A DNA stretch of 64,000 nucleotides, taken from assembly GCA_028819345.1 (NCBI GenBank), contig JAPPLW010000105.1, forward strand, positions 44,589-108,588, in the 5' to 3' direction. This DNA comes from a bacterium (GTDB lineage Bacteria > Actinomycetota > Acidimicrobiia > Spongiisociales > ZC4RG35). Below the pieces are notes generated by a model. The model was not told the origin of the DNA, searched no databases, and saw only the letters and a program-made list of their open reading frames with translations. The number at the start of each line of letters is the position of its first letter. Position 1 is the first letter of the stretch. Shown here piece by piece: positions 1 through 8,414 of the stretch. The position numbers and the translations under genes were made by a program.

Positions 1-2
1 TT

Positions 3-287
3 TCTGCGCCACCTGCACCGATTACAGGTCTCGAGGAGGCGAACCTCGAAGGATGCCTGGTGTTCCATGCCGGGACCGACCACATCGACGGCGTGACCCT
101 CGCCGCCGGTGGGAGGGTGCTGGGCGTCACCGCCCTGGGCAGCACCCTGGCGGAGGCGACGGAGCGTGCCTACGCGGGTGTGAAGTCCATCTCCTTCGAG
201 GGTGCGCGTTACCGGCGGGACATCGGCCGCCGCCTCCCGCCCGAAGCGGACAGATCGCCGCCCTTCCTGCAGGCGGACACCGGATGA
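3..287 (+). CDS. purD: Phosphoribosylamine--glycine ligase, C-terminal end (partial)
   Basis: This is the 3' end of purD, cut by the left edge of the window. PurD joins phosphoribosylamine and glycine with ATP to make GAR, the second step of de novo purine synthesis in the cytoplasm. About 94 residues are visible and match the family C-terminal domain: an ITGLEEA stretch, VFHAGT, GGRVLGV and the closing YRRDIG motif. The TGA stop overlaps the purM ATG (ATGA), which indicates translational coupling within a pur operon purD-purM-purN. The catalytic ATP-grasp domain lies outside the window and cannot be judged. Confidence 0.93.
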   Translation, partial: SAPPAPITGLEEANLEGCLVFHAGTDHIDGVTLAAGGRVLGVTALGSTLAEATERAYAGVKSISFEGARYRRDIGRRLPPEADRSPPFLQADTG

Positions 288-1285
288 TCACCTATCGCGA
301 CTCGGGAGTCGACATAGATGCCGGCAACAGAACCGTGGAACTCCTGGCCTCGGCGGTGGCCTCCACCGCCACCGATGAGGTACTGGAGGGCGGGGGAGGA
401 TTCGGCGGTCTCTATGCCGCCGACGGGCTCGGACCCGGGAAGGTGTTGGTGGCGTCCACCGACGGGGTGGGCACCAAGGTCGCGCTGGCGGCTCGGTACG
501 AACGCTGGCACGGAGTGGGCATCGATGTGGTCAACCACTGCATCAACGACATCCTGGTGGTGGGCGCCGAGCCGAGTTTCTTCCTCGACTACATCGCGAC
601 GTCGAAACTGATACCCGAAGTGGTGGTCGCGATCGTTGCGGGTATGGCGGACGCCTGCCGGGAAGCGGGCTGTGCCCTGCTGGGAGGTGAGACAGCCGAG
701 ATGCCGGGCGTCTATGCGGCCGGAGCGGTCGACATCGTCGGAACGATCGTGGGGACGGCTGACCGCGATAGCCTTCTCCCCCGTTGCGACGATGTGAGGG
801 AAGGAGACCTCCTGGTCGGCCTACCGAGCAGCGGGCCGCACACCAACGGGTATTCGCTGATCCGTCGGCTGATCGAGGACCGGGAGTTGCGGCAAGCTAT
901 GATCGACAGCCTGCTGGCTCCGCACCGCAGCTACCTGCCGTTCATACGCTCGCTGCAAGCCGAAGGAGTGGCGCCCAAGGCCTTGGCGCACATAACCGGT
1001 GGTGGCCTGGTCGAGAACCTTCCCAGAGTGCTCCCCCTTGGCCTGGGTGTGACCGTCGAACTGGGATCGTGGGAGATACCGGAGCCCTTCGTCACCCTCG
1101 TGGACTGGAGCGGGATCGACGATGGCGAGGCATTCCGTACATGGAACATGGGTATCGGCATGGTGGCGGTCATCGACCGGCTCCTCGGGAGGCGCGCCAC
1201 CGAGCTTGGCTGCGTGGAGATCGGGGAAGTGACTCCTGTCGAGGACGGGCGTGACCGGGTGGCGTTCGCCGGGTCCTGGCGGTGA
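284..1285 (+). CDS. purM: Phosphoribosylformylglycinamidine cyclo-ligase (AIR synthetase)
   Basis: PurM closes FGAM to AIR using ATP, the fifth step of purine synthesis. The protein is about 333 residues, normal for the family. It begins with ITYRDSGVDIDAGN, followed by the glycine-rich segment GGGGFGGLYA, STDGVGTK (substrate and Mg-ATP site), GGETAEMPGVY and the C-terminal HITGGG. I chose the ATG at 284 because it overlaps the purD stop and places the family N-terminal motif at the start; an open frame runs further upstream but lies inside purD. Its stop overlaps the purN start. Confidence 0.96.
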   Translation: MITYRDSGVDIDAGNRTVELLASAVASTATDEVLEGGGGFGGLYAADGLGPGKVLVASTDGVGTKVALAARYERWHGVGIDVVNHCINDILVVGAEPSFFLDYIATSKLIPEVVVAIVAGMADACREAGCALLGGETAEMPGVYAAGAVDIVGTIVGTADRDSLLPRCDDVREGDLLVGLPSSGPHTNGYSLIRRLIEDRELRQAMIDSLLAPHRSYLPFIRSLQAEGVAPKALAHITGGGLVENLPRVLPLGLGVTVELGSWEIPEPFVTLVDWSGIDDGEAFRTWNMGIGMVAVIDRLLGRRATELGCVEIGEVTPVEDGRDRVAFAGSWR

Positions 1286-1896
1286 TGGGACGGCTCGTCG
1301 TCCTGGCCTCGGGCTCGGGCACCAACCTGCAAGCGTTGATCGACGGGGTGGCGGCCGGTCGGGTTCAGGCCGAGGTGACCAAGGTGATAGTCAATCGCAG
1401 GGGGGCGCCCGCTCGGGAACGGGCCCGCCGTGCAGGGATCCCCGAGGAATGCCGCCTGCTCGGGCCGTACGTCGAAGGTGGTCCTGATCCCCTGGCGGCC
1501 CGTTCCCTCTACGACGCCGACCTGGCCGACGCGGTAGCTGCCGGCCGACCCGACCTCGTGGTGCTCGCCGGGTGGATGCACCTGTTGTCAACGGCGTTTC
1601 TCGATCGATTCCCTAAACGAGTGGTCAACCTTCACCCCGCACTTCCCGGGATGTTTCCCGGAGCCAACGCAATTGAGGAGACATGGGCGGCCTATCGAGC
1701 CAGGGAGGTCACCTCCGCCGGTGTGATGGTCCATTACGTCGTGGACGAGGGCGTGGATGACGGTCCTGTCATCACGTCCGAAGAGATACCGATACGCAAC
1801 GACGACTCGATCGAGACCCTTACAGAGCGGATCCACCGGGTAGAGCACCGGCTACTGGTCGATACGGTGACAACCCTTCTCGAAGAGCGGCGCTGA
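1285..1896 (+). CDS. purN: Phosphoribosylglycinamide formyltransferase
   Basis: PurN transfers a formyl group from 10-formyl-THF to GAR, the third step of purine synthesis. The length of about 203 residues matches the family. Visible motifs are the N-terminal LASGSGTNLQAL (phosphate-binding), NLHPAL carrying the catalytic Asn and His, and VDEGVDDGPVI carrying the catalytic Asp. The start could be the ATG at 1285 or the adjacent GTG at 1282; both overlap the purM stop, so translation is coupled either way. It is the last gene of the pur block and converges on hpt. Confidence 0.95.
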   Translation: MGRLVVLASGSGTNLQALIDGVAAGRVQAEVTKVIVNRRGAPARERARRAGIPEECRLLGPYVEGGPDPLAARSLYDADLADAVAAGRPDLVVLAGWMHLLSTAFLDRFPKRVVNLHPALPGMFPGANAIEETWAAYRAREVTSAGVMVHYVVDEGVDDGPVITSEEIPIRNDDSIETLTERIHRVEHRLLVDTVTTLLEERR

Positions 1897-1940
1897 CGAC
1901 CCGTTGGAGGGGCAACCGCGGCGACCGAAGCCCGGGGCAC

Positions 1941-1965
1941 CGCTCTCTCAACGGTTGAAAGAGTG
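1941..1965. terminator. Hairpin between convergent purN and hpt
   Basis: An 11-bp stem (1941-1951 with 1955-1965, one mismatch and one G-T wobble) with a 3-nt loop fills most of the short gap between the convergent purN and hpt stops. The placement suggests a bidirectional terminator. There is no clear run of T on either side, so the function is inferred from position and symmetry only. Confidence 0.5.
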
Positions 1966-2556
1966 CTACCTCTCCGCAAACACGTGGCGGTCGAGAATGT
2001 GGGGATCGCTTTCAAGAGCGGACCGGTCGAGCACTGCCCAAATCGAGGGCAACCCCCGATAGCGGCCATCCCAGTCCAGGCCGTATCCCACCAGGAAGTC
2101 GTATTCGACCTCGAAGCCGCGGTATTCCGGGGACGCCTCCATCAGCCGACGCGCCTTCCGGTCCAGAAGGGCAACCGTGGCAATCGAAGCAGGGGCGCGC
2201 TCTCTCAACAACTGGTGGATGGCGTCGAGGGTGAAGCCGGTGTCCACCATGTCAATGACCACAATCACGTCCCGTCCTCCGATATCGGTGAAGAGATCCA
2301 TGGCGATGCCGACATAGGGGCCCTCCCGGTAGCGTTTGAGCGCCAGGAACTCGATCTCCACCTCGAGATCGATGTGCCTGACCAAGTCCGCCAGAAAACA
2401 TACCGATCCCTTCATGATCCCCACCATCACCGGTGAGCGGTCCCGGTATGCGGTGGTTAGCGCCCTGCCCAGTTCGGCCACCCGCTCCGCAATCTCCTCG
2501 GAGGTGAAAACCTCCGAGACGGTGCCCGGGCCGAACAGCCGGTCAGCGTCGCTCAT
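1966..2556 (-). CDS. hpt: Hypoxanthine phosphoribosyltransferase, atypical PRPP motif
   Basis: The family salvages hypoxanthine and guanine with PRPP to IMP and GMP. The 196-residue protein has the family layout: KGSVCFLADL (flexible-loop region), the PRPP motif around residues 97-110, LLDRK, and the C-terminal VGYGLDWDGRYRGLP. The PRPP motif reads VIVVIDMVDTGFTL, where the family has an acidic pair (typically VEDIIDTG or VEDVVDSG). The first acidic residue is replaced by Ile101; Asp102 and the general-base Asp105 remain. The gene stands alone on the minus strand opposite the purine synthesis genes. Family assignment is firm; activity level and substrate preference are uncertain. Confidence 0.9.
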   Translation of the reverse strand: MSDADRLFGPGTVSEVFTSEEIAERVAELGRALTTAYRDRSPVMVGIMKGSVCFLADLVRHIDLEVEIEFLALKRYREGPYVGIAMDLFTDIGGRDVIVVIDMVDTGFTLDAIHQLLRERAPASIATVALLDRKARRLMEASPEYRGFEVEYDFLVGYGLDWDGRYRGLPSIWAVLDRSALESDPHILDRHVFAER

Positions 2557-2674
2557 GGTCTCCCATCTATGACTCCCATTTTATGACTGGGATCCGACGG
2601 CCTGACACGACTGCCAGTGATCCCCACCCCGCTGGGTTTAGCATCTCATCGCCGTGCCGCCAAACTACTGTCCC

Positions 2675-3409
2675 ATGATGGAGTTGGAGAGGGAAACCCG
2701 GGACGGTCGGTCGGGTCCAGGGGTCCCCTTCTCGGTTCTTATGCCCGCCTACGACGAGACGGACGTCATCGGGACCACCCTGGCCGAATTGTTGGAGTAC
2801 CTCCCGCAAAACGCCGAAGTGCTGGTGGCCGCCGCCGACCACGCCGAAGGCTCGCTGGTAAGGGGGAAGCACAGCCCGACCGGGCAGAGAGCCCTTGCCG
2901 GCGGAGACCGCCGGGTGCGAGTGTGTGACGGAGGGGGGCTCACCGAGGCGGTCCGCAACGCAGCACACGCAGCCCGTCACGAACTGGTGGTGGTGATGGA
3001 CGCCGACGGACAACACGATCCGGCCGTGGTGGGAGAGATGGTGGCGGCGCTGGCGGATGGGTACGACCTGTGTGTGGGAGAGCTGGAGCAGCAGGGGAAG
3101 AGGTGGTACCGCATGGCCCTCACCCGGACCTCGATACTGCTGACGCGCCTGCGGATGCCCCGCCGGACCAGGGGGTTGCGCTTTCCCCAGTCCGGTTTCT
3201 TCGGAACCCGCCGGTTGGTTCTGGCCGAAGCCCTGGAGGGGATGGCGCCGCATGGGTTCAAGGTCCTGATCGCCGTCCTGATGTCCAGACGGCTCCGGGC
3301 GACCGGAGTTGAGACGGTGATCAGGGACCGGGTGGCGGGGGAGTCCAAGCTGAACTGGCGGACCATAACCTCCGACACCCGGCTGCTCCTGAGAAGGTGT
3401 GGGCGCTAA
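2675..3409 (+). CDS. Family 2 glycosyltransferase (DPM-like)
   Basis: This is a GT-A fold glycosyltransferase of family GT2. The N-terminal FSVLMPAYDE is the usual nucleotide-sugar entry strand, and VVMDADGQHDP carries the DxD-type metal and UDP/GDP site. It resembles the catalytic half of polyprenyl-phosphate mannosyl- or glucosyltransferases but has no C-terminal membrane domain, so the acceptor is unknown. I chose the ATG at 2675; a second ATG follows at once (2678) and a GTG at 2654 is also possible. No clear ribosome-binding site decides between them. It is divergent from hpt and converges on the carboxypeptidase gene 10 bases downstream. Confidence 0.8.
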   Translation: MMELERETRDGRSGPGVPFSVLMPAYDETDVIGTTLAELLEYLPQNAEVLVAAADHAEGSLVRGKHSPTGQRALAGGDRRVRVCDGGGLTEAVRNAAHAARHELVVVMDADGQHDPAVVGEMVAALADGYDLCVGELEQQGKRWYRMALTRTSILLTRLRMPRRTRGLRFPQSGFFGTRRLVLAEALEGMAPHGFKVLIAVLMSRRLRATGVETVIRDRVAGESKLNWRTITSDTRLLLRRCGR

Positions 3410-3419
3410 GAGCCCGGGG

Positions 3420-4514
3420 CTATGAGTCTTCGGAGGAGAAGACCCCCAGCATCCAACCCAAGAGATCGCCCAGCCCCGCGGGAGGTTCACCCACCCGGAT
3501 CGCCACCGGCTCGCGGGTGATCACCACCTCCACCTCCGGGGTCTCCTCGGTCTCCACCGGGAGGTCGGCGATCGTGGTGGGGGTGATGGACTCGGCCAAT
3601 ACCTGGCTGCGGCTTATCTTCAGATCGGCGAAGGCCAGCCCGGGGACCGATCCGAACGAGTCGAACCCGAAGTCAAGCAGCGTTTTGGCTTCGGTGAAGT
3701 GATCCTCGGTGTTCATCACCACGGCCAGAAGCCTCCTGCCCTGTCTCTCGGCTCCGGCCACCAGCACCCTCCCGGCGTCGTCGGTGTATCCGGTCTTCAC
3801 CCCGATCGTCCCCTCGTAGTCAAAGAGCAGTTGATTGGTGTTCGTGTAGACCCGTTCCTGGCCGTCCGGCGAATCCCGGAGGGAGATCTGCCGGGTGGCC
3901 ACCGCTTCTGCCAACTCGGGATACAGGAGAGCCTCCCGGGTCAGGACCAGGAGATCTCGAGCCGTGGAGAACTGGTCGGGATGATCGAGGCCATGGGGAT
4001 TGGCGTAGGAGGTGTTCACCAGACCCAGTTCGGAGGCCCTCTGGTTCATCATGGCCACAAACTCCTGGGCGCTTCCGCCCACGTTCTCGGCCACCGCGTA
4101 GGCCGCGTCGTTGCCCGAGCGGATCAGAAGGGCCCGCACCAGCGTGCGCAACAGGAACACCTCTCCCTCCACGAGGTCCACTCCCGCCTCACCGACGGAC
4201 ACGGCAGCCTCGCTCACCCGCACCGGAGAGGAGAGATCACCGACCTCCACCGCCAGAAGGGCGGTCATGAGCTTGGTGGTTGAAGCCATCGGCCTGCGCT
4301 GGTCGGCGTTGTGCTCTGCCAGCACCACCCCGTGGCGTTCATCGAACAGCAGCCACGACTCGGCGGCGAGTTCCGGCGGATCGGGAACCAGCGTCCAGGG
4401 AAGGGGAGGAGGCTCCACCCACAGGGGACTGGCCGTGGCCGTGGCGCCCATCACCGCCACTAGGAGCGCGGCCAGGGAGGCGGTCCTCAACCCGAGGCGG
4501 GTGGCGGTTTTCAG
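3420..4514 (-). CDS. D-alanyl-D-alanine carboxypeptidase (peptidase S11, DacA/DacB type)
   Basis: This serine peptidase trims the terminal D-Ala of peptidoglycan stem peptides outside the membrane. All three penicillin-binding signatures are present: STTK (SxxK), SGN (SxN) and KTGYT (KTG). A signal peptide with hydrophobic core SLAALLVAVMG ends near ATATA-SPLW. A second domain and a short hydrophobic tail close the protein. The frame opens far upstream inside merR; the best start is a CTG at 4514 that overlaps the merR stop and has GGAG 8 nt upstream, with a TTG at 4490 as alternative. It is coupled to the MerR gene. Confidence 0.88.
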   Translation of the reverse strand: MKTATRLGLRTASLAALLVAVMGATATASPLWVEPPPLPWTLVPDPPELAAESWLLFDERHGVVLAEHNADQRRPMASTTKLMTALLAVEVGDLSSPVRVSEAAVSVGEAGVDLVEGEVFLLRTLVRALLIRSGNDAAYAVAENVGGSAQEFVAMMNQRASELGLVNTSYANPHGLDHPDQFSTARDLLVLTREALLYPELAEAVATRQISLRDSPDGQERVYTNTNQLLFDYEGTIGVKTGYTDDAGRVLVAGAERQGRRLLAVVMNTEDHFTEAKTLLDFGFDSFGSVPGLAFADLKISRSQVLAESITPTTIADLPVETEETPEVEVVITREPVAIRVGEPPAGLGDLLGWMLGVFSSEDS

Positions 4515-5194
4515 CGGCGCAACTCCGCCCGGAGGGAAGCCAGAAGCAGGGCCCGATGGATGCCGACCAAGGCGTCGGCGCACCCCACCAGCAAGTCCTG
4601 GACGTGCTCGCCGCCCTCGCCCACCCACTGCACCCTCATCAAGGGGCCCGCCACCGACCGGAAGAGGTCCACCTCCCGGTCCACCGCCAAACGGATGGAG
4701 CGGAGATGGCGACCACTCAGGCCCCGGTCCATCAGGCGCTTGGCCTCCGACGCCACCGGACCCGCCTCGGGAGGAAAGATGTCCTCGTCCTCCGCCAGCG
4801 GGGAGATGATCCGATGTGCGACCAGGTCGTCCAGTTGGTCGGGTCTCATGCCGCTGCGCCGCAACACGTCGGCGCGGGTTATCGGCTCACCCGCCTCTTC
4901 CAGGAGGGAGCCGTCCGAGCCGGTCGGGTCATGAGGATCGTCTCCCCGTTCCCATGCGGCCAGCTTGGATTTGATCACCTTGAGTGGAAGAAAGTGGTCC
5001 CGCTGCTGTCCGAGGATGTATCGGAGCCGGGCCACATCAGTCCGGTCGAACCGCCGGTACCCCCCTTCGGTGCGCCGCGGGAGGATCATGCCCTTTGTCT
5101 CCAGGAACCGCACTTTCGAGACCGTGATCTCGGGATAATCTTTCTTGAGGACCTTGATCACCTCCCCGATGGAAAGGTCCCGCTGCTCAGTCAT
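4511..5194 (-). CDS. MerR-family regulator of the GarA/FtsR neighbourhood
   Basis: The N-terminal winged helix-turn-helix is of MerR type: IGEVIKVLKKDYPEITVSK, then the wing with GYRRFDRTDVARL. The remaining 150 residues are a predicted helical domain without a recognised ligand-binding motif. It overlaps the upstream FHA gene by 8 bases and matches the MerR gene that follows garA in mycobacteria (Rv1828) and the cell-division regulator FtsR of corynebacteria. The family identification rests on synteny plus the HTH; its targets here are unknown. It could co-regulate the downstream carboxypeptidase. Confidence 0.85.
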   Translation of the reverse strand: MTEQRDLSIGEVIKVLKKDYPEITVSKVRFLETKGMILPRRTEGGYRRFDRTDVARLRYILGQQRDHFLPLKVIKSKLAAWERGDDPHDPTGSDGSLLEEAGEPITRADVLRRSGMRPDQLDDLVAHRIISPLAEDEDIFPPEAGPVASEAKRLMDRGLSGRHLRSIRLAVDREVDLFRSVAGPLMRVQWVGEGGEHVQDLLVGCADALVGIHRALLLASLRAELRR

Positions 5195-5636
5195 TGCCCC
5201 GGACTACAACCAGGTGGAAGCGTCCCACCATCAGCCTGTCCCCGGGCTGCAGCCGGCTTTCCTCCATCCTGGAGCCGTTTACATAGGTTCCATTGGTGGA
5301 GCCCTCATCCTCCACCGTCAATCGGTCCGCCTCAGCCGTCAAGCGGCAATGCCGGCGGGACACCGTGATGTCGTCCAGAAGGATCCCGCTGTGCAGATGG
5401 CGCCCCACTTCGGTGATTCCCTTCGAGAGGGGATAGGTCCTACCGGCCTGCGCCCCCTTCTCCACCATCAGGCCCCACCCACCGAACCCCTCCATGTGGC
5501 CAAGTTCCTCCCTGCGAAACGCCGAGTGGGGATCCACCGGCCGGAAGACGGCGGTGGGATCGCTCCCCCGACTGGACGACGCCCCGGCGCCGGAAGATTG
5601 TTCCCCAGACAGCAGCGGAAAGTGCACACCATTCAT
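5187..5636 (-). CDS. garA: FHA-domain protein, GarA-like
   Basis: GarA binds and controls 2-oxoglutarate-using enzymes (2-oxoglutarate dehydrogenase, glutamate dehydrogenase) in mycobacteria according to its phosphorylation by PknB/PknG. The C-terminal FHA domain is clear: EVGRHLHSGILLDDITVSRRH, then STNGTYVNG and GDRLMVGRF. The N-terminal tail carries DPTAVFR around Thr28, matching the ETTSVFR phospho-threonine motif of GarA. At 149 residues it has the family length. Synteny with gcvH upstream and a MerR gene downstream supports the assignment. Conservation of the kinase circuit is inferred, since no kinase gene is in the window. Confidence 0.87.
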   Translation of the reverse strand: MNGVHFPLLSGEQSSGAGASSSRGSDPTAVFRPVDPHSAFRREELGHMEGFGGWGLMVEKGAQAGRTYPLSKGITEVGRHLHSGILLDDITVSRRHCRLTAEADRLTVEDEGSTNGTYVNGSRMEESRLQPGDRLMVGRFHLVVVRGND

Positions 5637-5690
5637 TGTAACTTGGCATCCCCCCGCCGGACCTGCCAGTTCGGCCCGAAGCGGCCGGTC

Positions 5691-6080
5691 TCAGGAAACC
5701 AGGTCTCGGTAACCCGCCGCGTCCAGGAGAGCAGAGGGCAGCGAGCCGGATTGGGACAGATCCAAGATCCAGCCCACGCCGTAAGGATCGTGGTTGACCA
5801 ACTCCGGTCGGCTCTCCAATTCCTCGTTCACCGCCAGGATCTCACCATCGAAGGGCGCGTAGATCTCCCCCACCGACTTGGTTGACTCCAACTCGGCGAT
5901 GATCTCTCCTTCCGTCACCTCGTCGCCTACCTGAGGCAACTGGGCATAGACCACATCGCCCAGGGCGTCCTGTGCGTAGTCGGTAATGCCCAACCGGGCC
6001 CTGCCCTCACCGACCAGGACCCACTCGTGCTCGGTGGTGTACAGGAGGTGGCCAGGAATCTCGGTACCGTTTTCTTCCAT
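5691..6080 (-). CDS. gcvH: Glycine cleavage system H protein
   Basis: GcvH carries the lipoyl arm that shuttles the aminomethyl group between the P, T and L proteins of the glycine cleavage complex. The protein is 129 residues. It shows YTTEHEWV near the N-terminus, GITDYAQDALGDVVY, and the lipoylation site ESTKSVGEIYAP with Lys68. The ATG at 6080 gives the standard N-terminus, although the frame stays open further upstream. It lies between pgsA and the FHA gene, as in mycobacteria. The gcvT and gcvP genes are not in the window. Confidence 0.95.
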   Translation of the reverse strand: MEENGTEIPGHLLYTTEHEWVLVGEGRARLGITDYAQDALGDVVYAQLPQVGDEVTEGEIIAELESTKSVGEIYAPFDGEILAVNEELESRPELVNHDPYGVGWILDLSQSGSLPSALLDAAGYRDLVS

Positions 6081-6166
6081 GGGGACATACCTTATCAGGA
6101 AAAGGGCATGGGCCCTCGCTTCTCCGCATCCCCTCCCGACTCGGTCGTTGCCGTCCGGGAGCGCCG

Positions 6167-6742
6167 CTACCGCTTCTCTCGGATCGATGCCAGCCCGTCC
6201 CGCAGATACAAGACTCCCGACCACCAGTACAGCCCCGTCCCCACCACCACCGCCACCCAGGCTATCGCATCGAGGACGGCCCCGAAGGCGCCGCTGAGGT
6301 CGGCAGAGAAGTAGAACAGGGGAATCGCGACGTAGAGGAAGGTGATGGCCGCCTTCCCGCTCCTGCGGACCTCGAGGGCGCTTCGCCGGGCAGTCATCCA
6401 CCCGGACCAGAGACCGACCACCACCGACCGGGACAGTATGACAGCGCCGGCCCAGAAGGGCAGCAGCATCTCGACCATCCCGCCCAGCACGGCCGACCCC
6501 ATCATCAGCCAGTCCCCGACCGGGTCCAGGAAGGTCCCCAGATCGGTGACCTGGTCCAGCCGGCGGGCCAGCCATCCATCCAGCCAGTCGGTGACTCCCA
6601 TCACCACCAGGATCAGCGCGGCCGCCGTGGGGCGGCCCCCCAGGAGGACCCACCAGAACAGCGGGACCAGGAGAATGCGGAGGAAGGAGACCAGGTTGGG
6701 AACGGTCAATATCCGCGATCTGCCCGAACGCGTCCCGGTCAT
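6167..6742 (-). CDS. pgsA: CDP-alcohol phosphatidyltransferase (PgsA-like)
   Basis: This membrane enzyme condenses CDP-diacylglycerol with an alcohol phosphate (glycerol-3-phosphate in PgsA) in phospholipid synthesis. The catalytic signature DGx2ARx8Gx3Dx3D is complete: DGWLARRLDQVTDLGTFLDPVGD. The 191 residues contain several membrane helices (LRILLVPLFWWVLL, AAALILVVMGV and three later ones). The substrate cannot be told from the sequence: phosphatidylglycerophosphate, cardiolipin and inositol-phosphate enzymes share the motif. Its position next to gcvH matches mycobacterial pgsA2. Its start overlaps the holB stop. Confidence 0.85.
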   Translation of the reverse strand: MTGTRSGRSRILTVPNLVSFLRILLVPLFWWVLLGGRPTAAALILVVMGVTDWLDGWLARRLDQVTDLGTFLDPVGDWLMMGSAVLGGMVEMLLPFWAGAVILSRSVVVGLWSGWMTARRSALEVRRSGKAAITFLYVAIPLFYFSADLSGAFGAVLDAIAWVAVVVGTGLYWWSGVLYLRDGLASIREKR

Positions 6743-7812
6743 TGCCCGACCAGCTTGCAGAAGAGTTCCCCCAAACGGGCCCGGGGACGGAGGTTGAGCC
6801 GGGAAAGCTCGACGCCGGCTTCCAGGATCAGATCCGCCGAGCGGAGCGCCCGGGCGGGATCAACCGACGCCGGCCGCATCTCCTCCCCCGGTCCTCCGCC
6901 GGACCCCGACAACTCCCGGGCTGCGGCCTCCACAAACCACCCGGCCATTATCTCCAACCCCGACACCCACAGCAACCGGCGCTGTCGGCGCGTCTCCCGC
7001 TGGGCCCTCTCCCTCTCGCTGCCCTTCATCGACCGGGACGGCCGCACCTGATCGAGCATCCGCTCGGTGTGGGTCAGCACCTCATCCACCATGGCCAGCG
7101 CCTGGCCAGCCCCCAGGTGGTCGCGCTCGGCCAATTGCTCCGCCTTCTCCACCCAGGCGGAGCGAAACCTCGCCGCCGGGGCTTCTCCCCTTAGCTGCAG
7201 CGCCATCCCCGGCCGGCCTCCCGCCACCTCCGCGACCACCTCCGCCTCCGAGCGTTCCAGCCCTCTCCTCAACAGCCCCTCCACCAACTCGGAAGTACCT
7301 AGCTTGCCGAAGTGGATGATGCGGCACCGGCTGGCTACCGTGGCCGGATAGTCCTCAGCGGAGACGGACACCAGTATGAACACGGTGGAGCCCGTGGGCT
7401 CCTCCAGCGTCTTGAGCAGCGCATTGGCTGCCGGTTCGGTCATCTCCCGGTCGATTATGAACACCTTGCGGGACGATTCCACCGGAGTCCGCGCCGCCCT
7501 CTGGACCACCCCCCGGGCGTCGTTCACCCCGATCCGCTGTCTTTCGGCGGGGCTCACGTCCACGATGTCCGGATGTCCACCTGCTCGGGCCTTGTCACAT
7601 GAGAGACACCCGTCGGGATGGTCGCCGCCCCGCCCACAAACCAACCGCTGGGCGAAGCGCCGCGCCACCAGGCTCTTGCCGACCCCCCGCGGTCCCACGA
7701 ACATATAGGCGCCCGCCGGATCGCGGGATTCGGCGACAAGTCTCTCCCAGACCGCCCGATGCCCGATGATCGGTGGAGGACCTTCCCGCGCCGCTAGCAG
7801 TCTCTCAGCCAT
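6739..7812 (-). CDS. holB: DNA polymerase III delta-prime subunit
   Basis: Delta-prime is part of the clamp loader that opens the beta sliding clamp. The N-terminal AAA+ domain has a good Walker A (GPRGVGKS, about residues 40-47), unusual for delta-prime proteins, which often have a degenerate one. The sensor-1 region reads ANALLKTLEEP followed by ASRC. The zinc module has only three Cys (59, 69 and 72), where the family usually has four in a CGxCxxC arrangement; His65 may substitute. It overlaps tmk by 19 bases, so the two are surely co-transcribed. The C-terminal 150 residues are helical and poorly conserved. Confidence 0.9.
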   Translation of the reverse strand: MAERLLAAREGPPPIIGHRAVWERLVAESRDPAGAYMFVGPRGVGKSLVARRFAQRLVCGRGGDHPDGCLSCDKARAGGHPDIVDVSPAERQRIGVNDARGVVQRAARTPVESSRKVFIIDREMTEPAANALLKTLEEPTGSTVFILVSVSAEDYPATVASRCRIIHFGKLGTSELVEGLLRRGLERSEAEVVAEVAGGRPGMALQLRGEAPAARFRSAWVEKAEQLAERDHLGAGQALAMVDEVLTHTERMLDQVRPSRSMKGSERERAQRETRRQRRLLWVSGLEIMAGWFVEAAARELSGSGGGPGEEMRPASVDPARALRSADLILEAGVELSRLNLRPRARLGELFCKLVGQ

Positions 7813-8414
7813 CCCCGCATCTCCAAGACGGAAACCAAGCGCTCCGCGATCCGTTCGGCGGGCGCCTCGGCGTCAACTCTCATCATCCGGCCGCGGTCGG
7901 AGGTCCACAGGGTCCGATAACCCTTCCACACCTCCCGATGCCACGCCAGGTCAGCCGCTCCGATGCGGTCGCTCCCCTGCTGACGGGCCAGCGCCGTCTC
8001 GGCGTCCATGTCCATCCACACCACCAGGTCGGGCAGGGTTCCACCCAAAGCCGGCCGGTTCACCGAACAGACCCGGCCGACCCCCAGGCGGCGGGCATAG
8101 CCCTGATAGGCCAGGGACGAGTAGTAGCACCGATCGGAAATCACCCACTTGCCGCCCGACAGCGCGGGACGCACGACCCGTTCCGCCAACTCGGCTCGCT
8201 GGGCGGCGAACAGGAGCGCCTCGGTCCAGTCGCTCATCTCGCCTCCATGCAGCAGCACCTCCCGGACCGCCTCCCCCAGCGGGGTCCCTCCGGGCTCTCG
8301 GACCCTCACCACCTCGATGCCGCGCTCGGTCAGGCGGGCGGCCAGGAGGTCGCACAGGGTGCTCTTCCCCACCCCCTCCGTACCTTCGGTCGCCAGATAG
8401 CGGGCTGTCGTCAC
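7794..8414 (-). CDS. tmk: Thymidylate kinase
   Basis: Tmk phosphorylates dTMP to dTDP. The protein is about 206 residues with the P-loop TEGTEGVGKST, the DRx loop REPGGTPLGEAVREVLL and the SDRCYYSSLAYQG lid region. Family proteins usually read EGxDGxGKS; here the residue is Glu-Gly-Thr-Glu-Gly. The open frame continues upstream within the MFS gene, but a GTG at 8414 overlaps the MFS stop (GTGA) and begins just before the first beta strand, so I used it. It forms a tightly coupled MFS-tmk-holB set; fused MFS/dTMP kinase proteins occur in some actinobacteria. Confidence 0.92.
   Translation of the reverse strand: MTTARYLATEGTEGVGKSTLCDLLAARLTERGIEVVRVREPGGTPLGEAVREVLLHGGEMSDWTEALLFAAQRAELAERVVRPALSGGKWVISDRCYYSSLAYQGYARRLGVGRVCSVNRPALGGTLPDLVVWMDMDAETALARQQGSDRIGAADLAWHREVWKGYRTLWTSDRGRMMRVDAEAPAERIAERLVSVLEMRGWLRDC

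Noticed and set aside
2654..2674. GTG start of the GT2 gene
   Set aside because: Possible, but it adds a seven-residue stretch without family match; neither start has a clear ribosome-binding site, so the first ATG was preferred.
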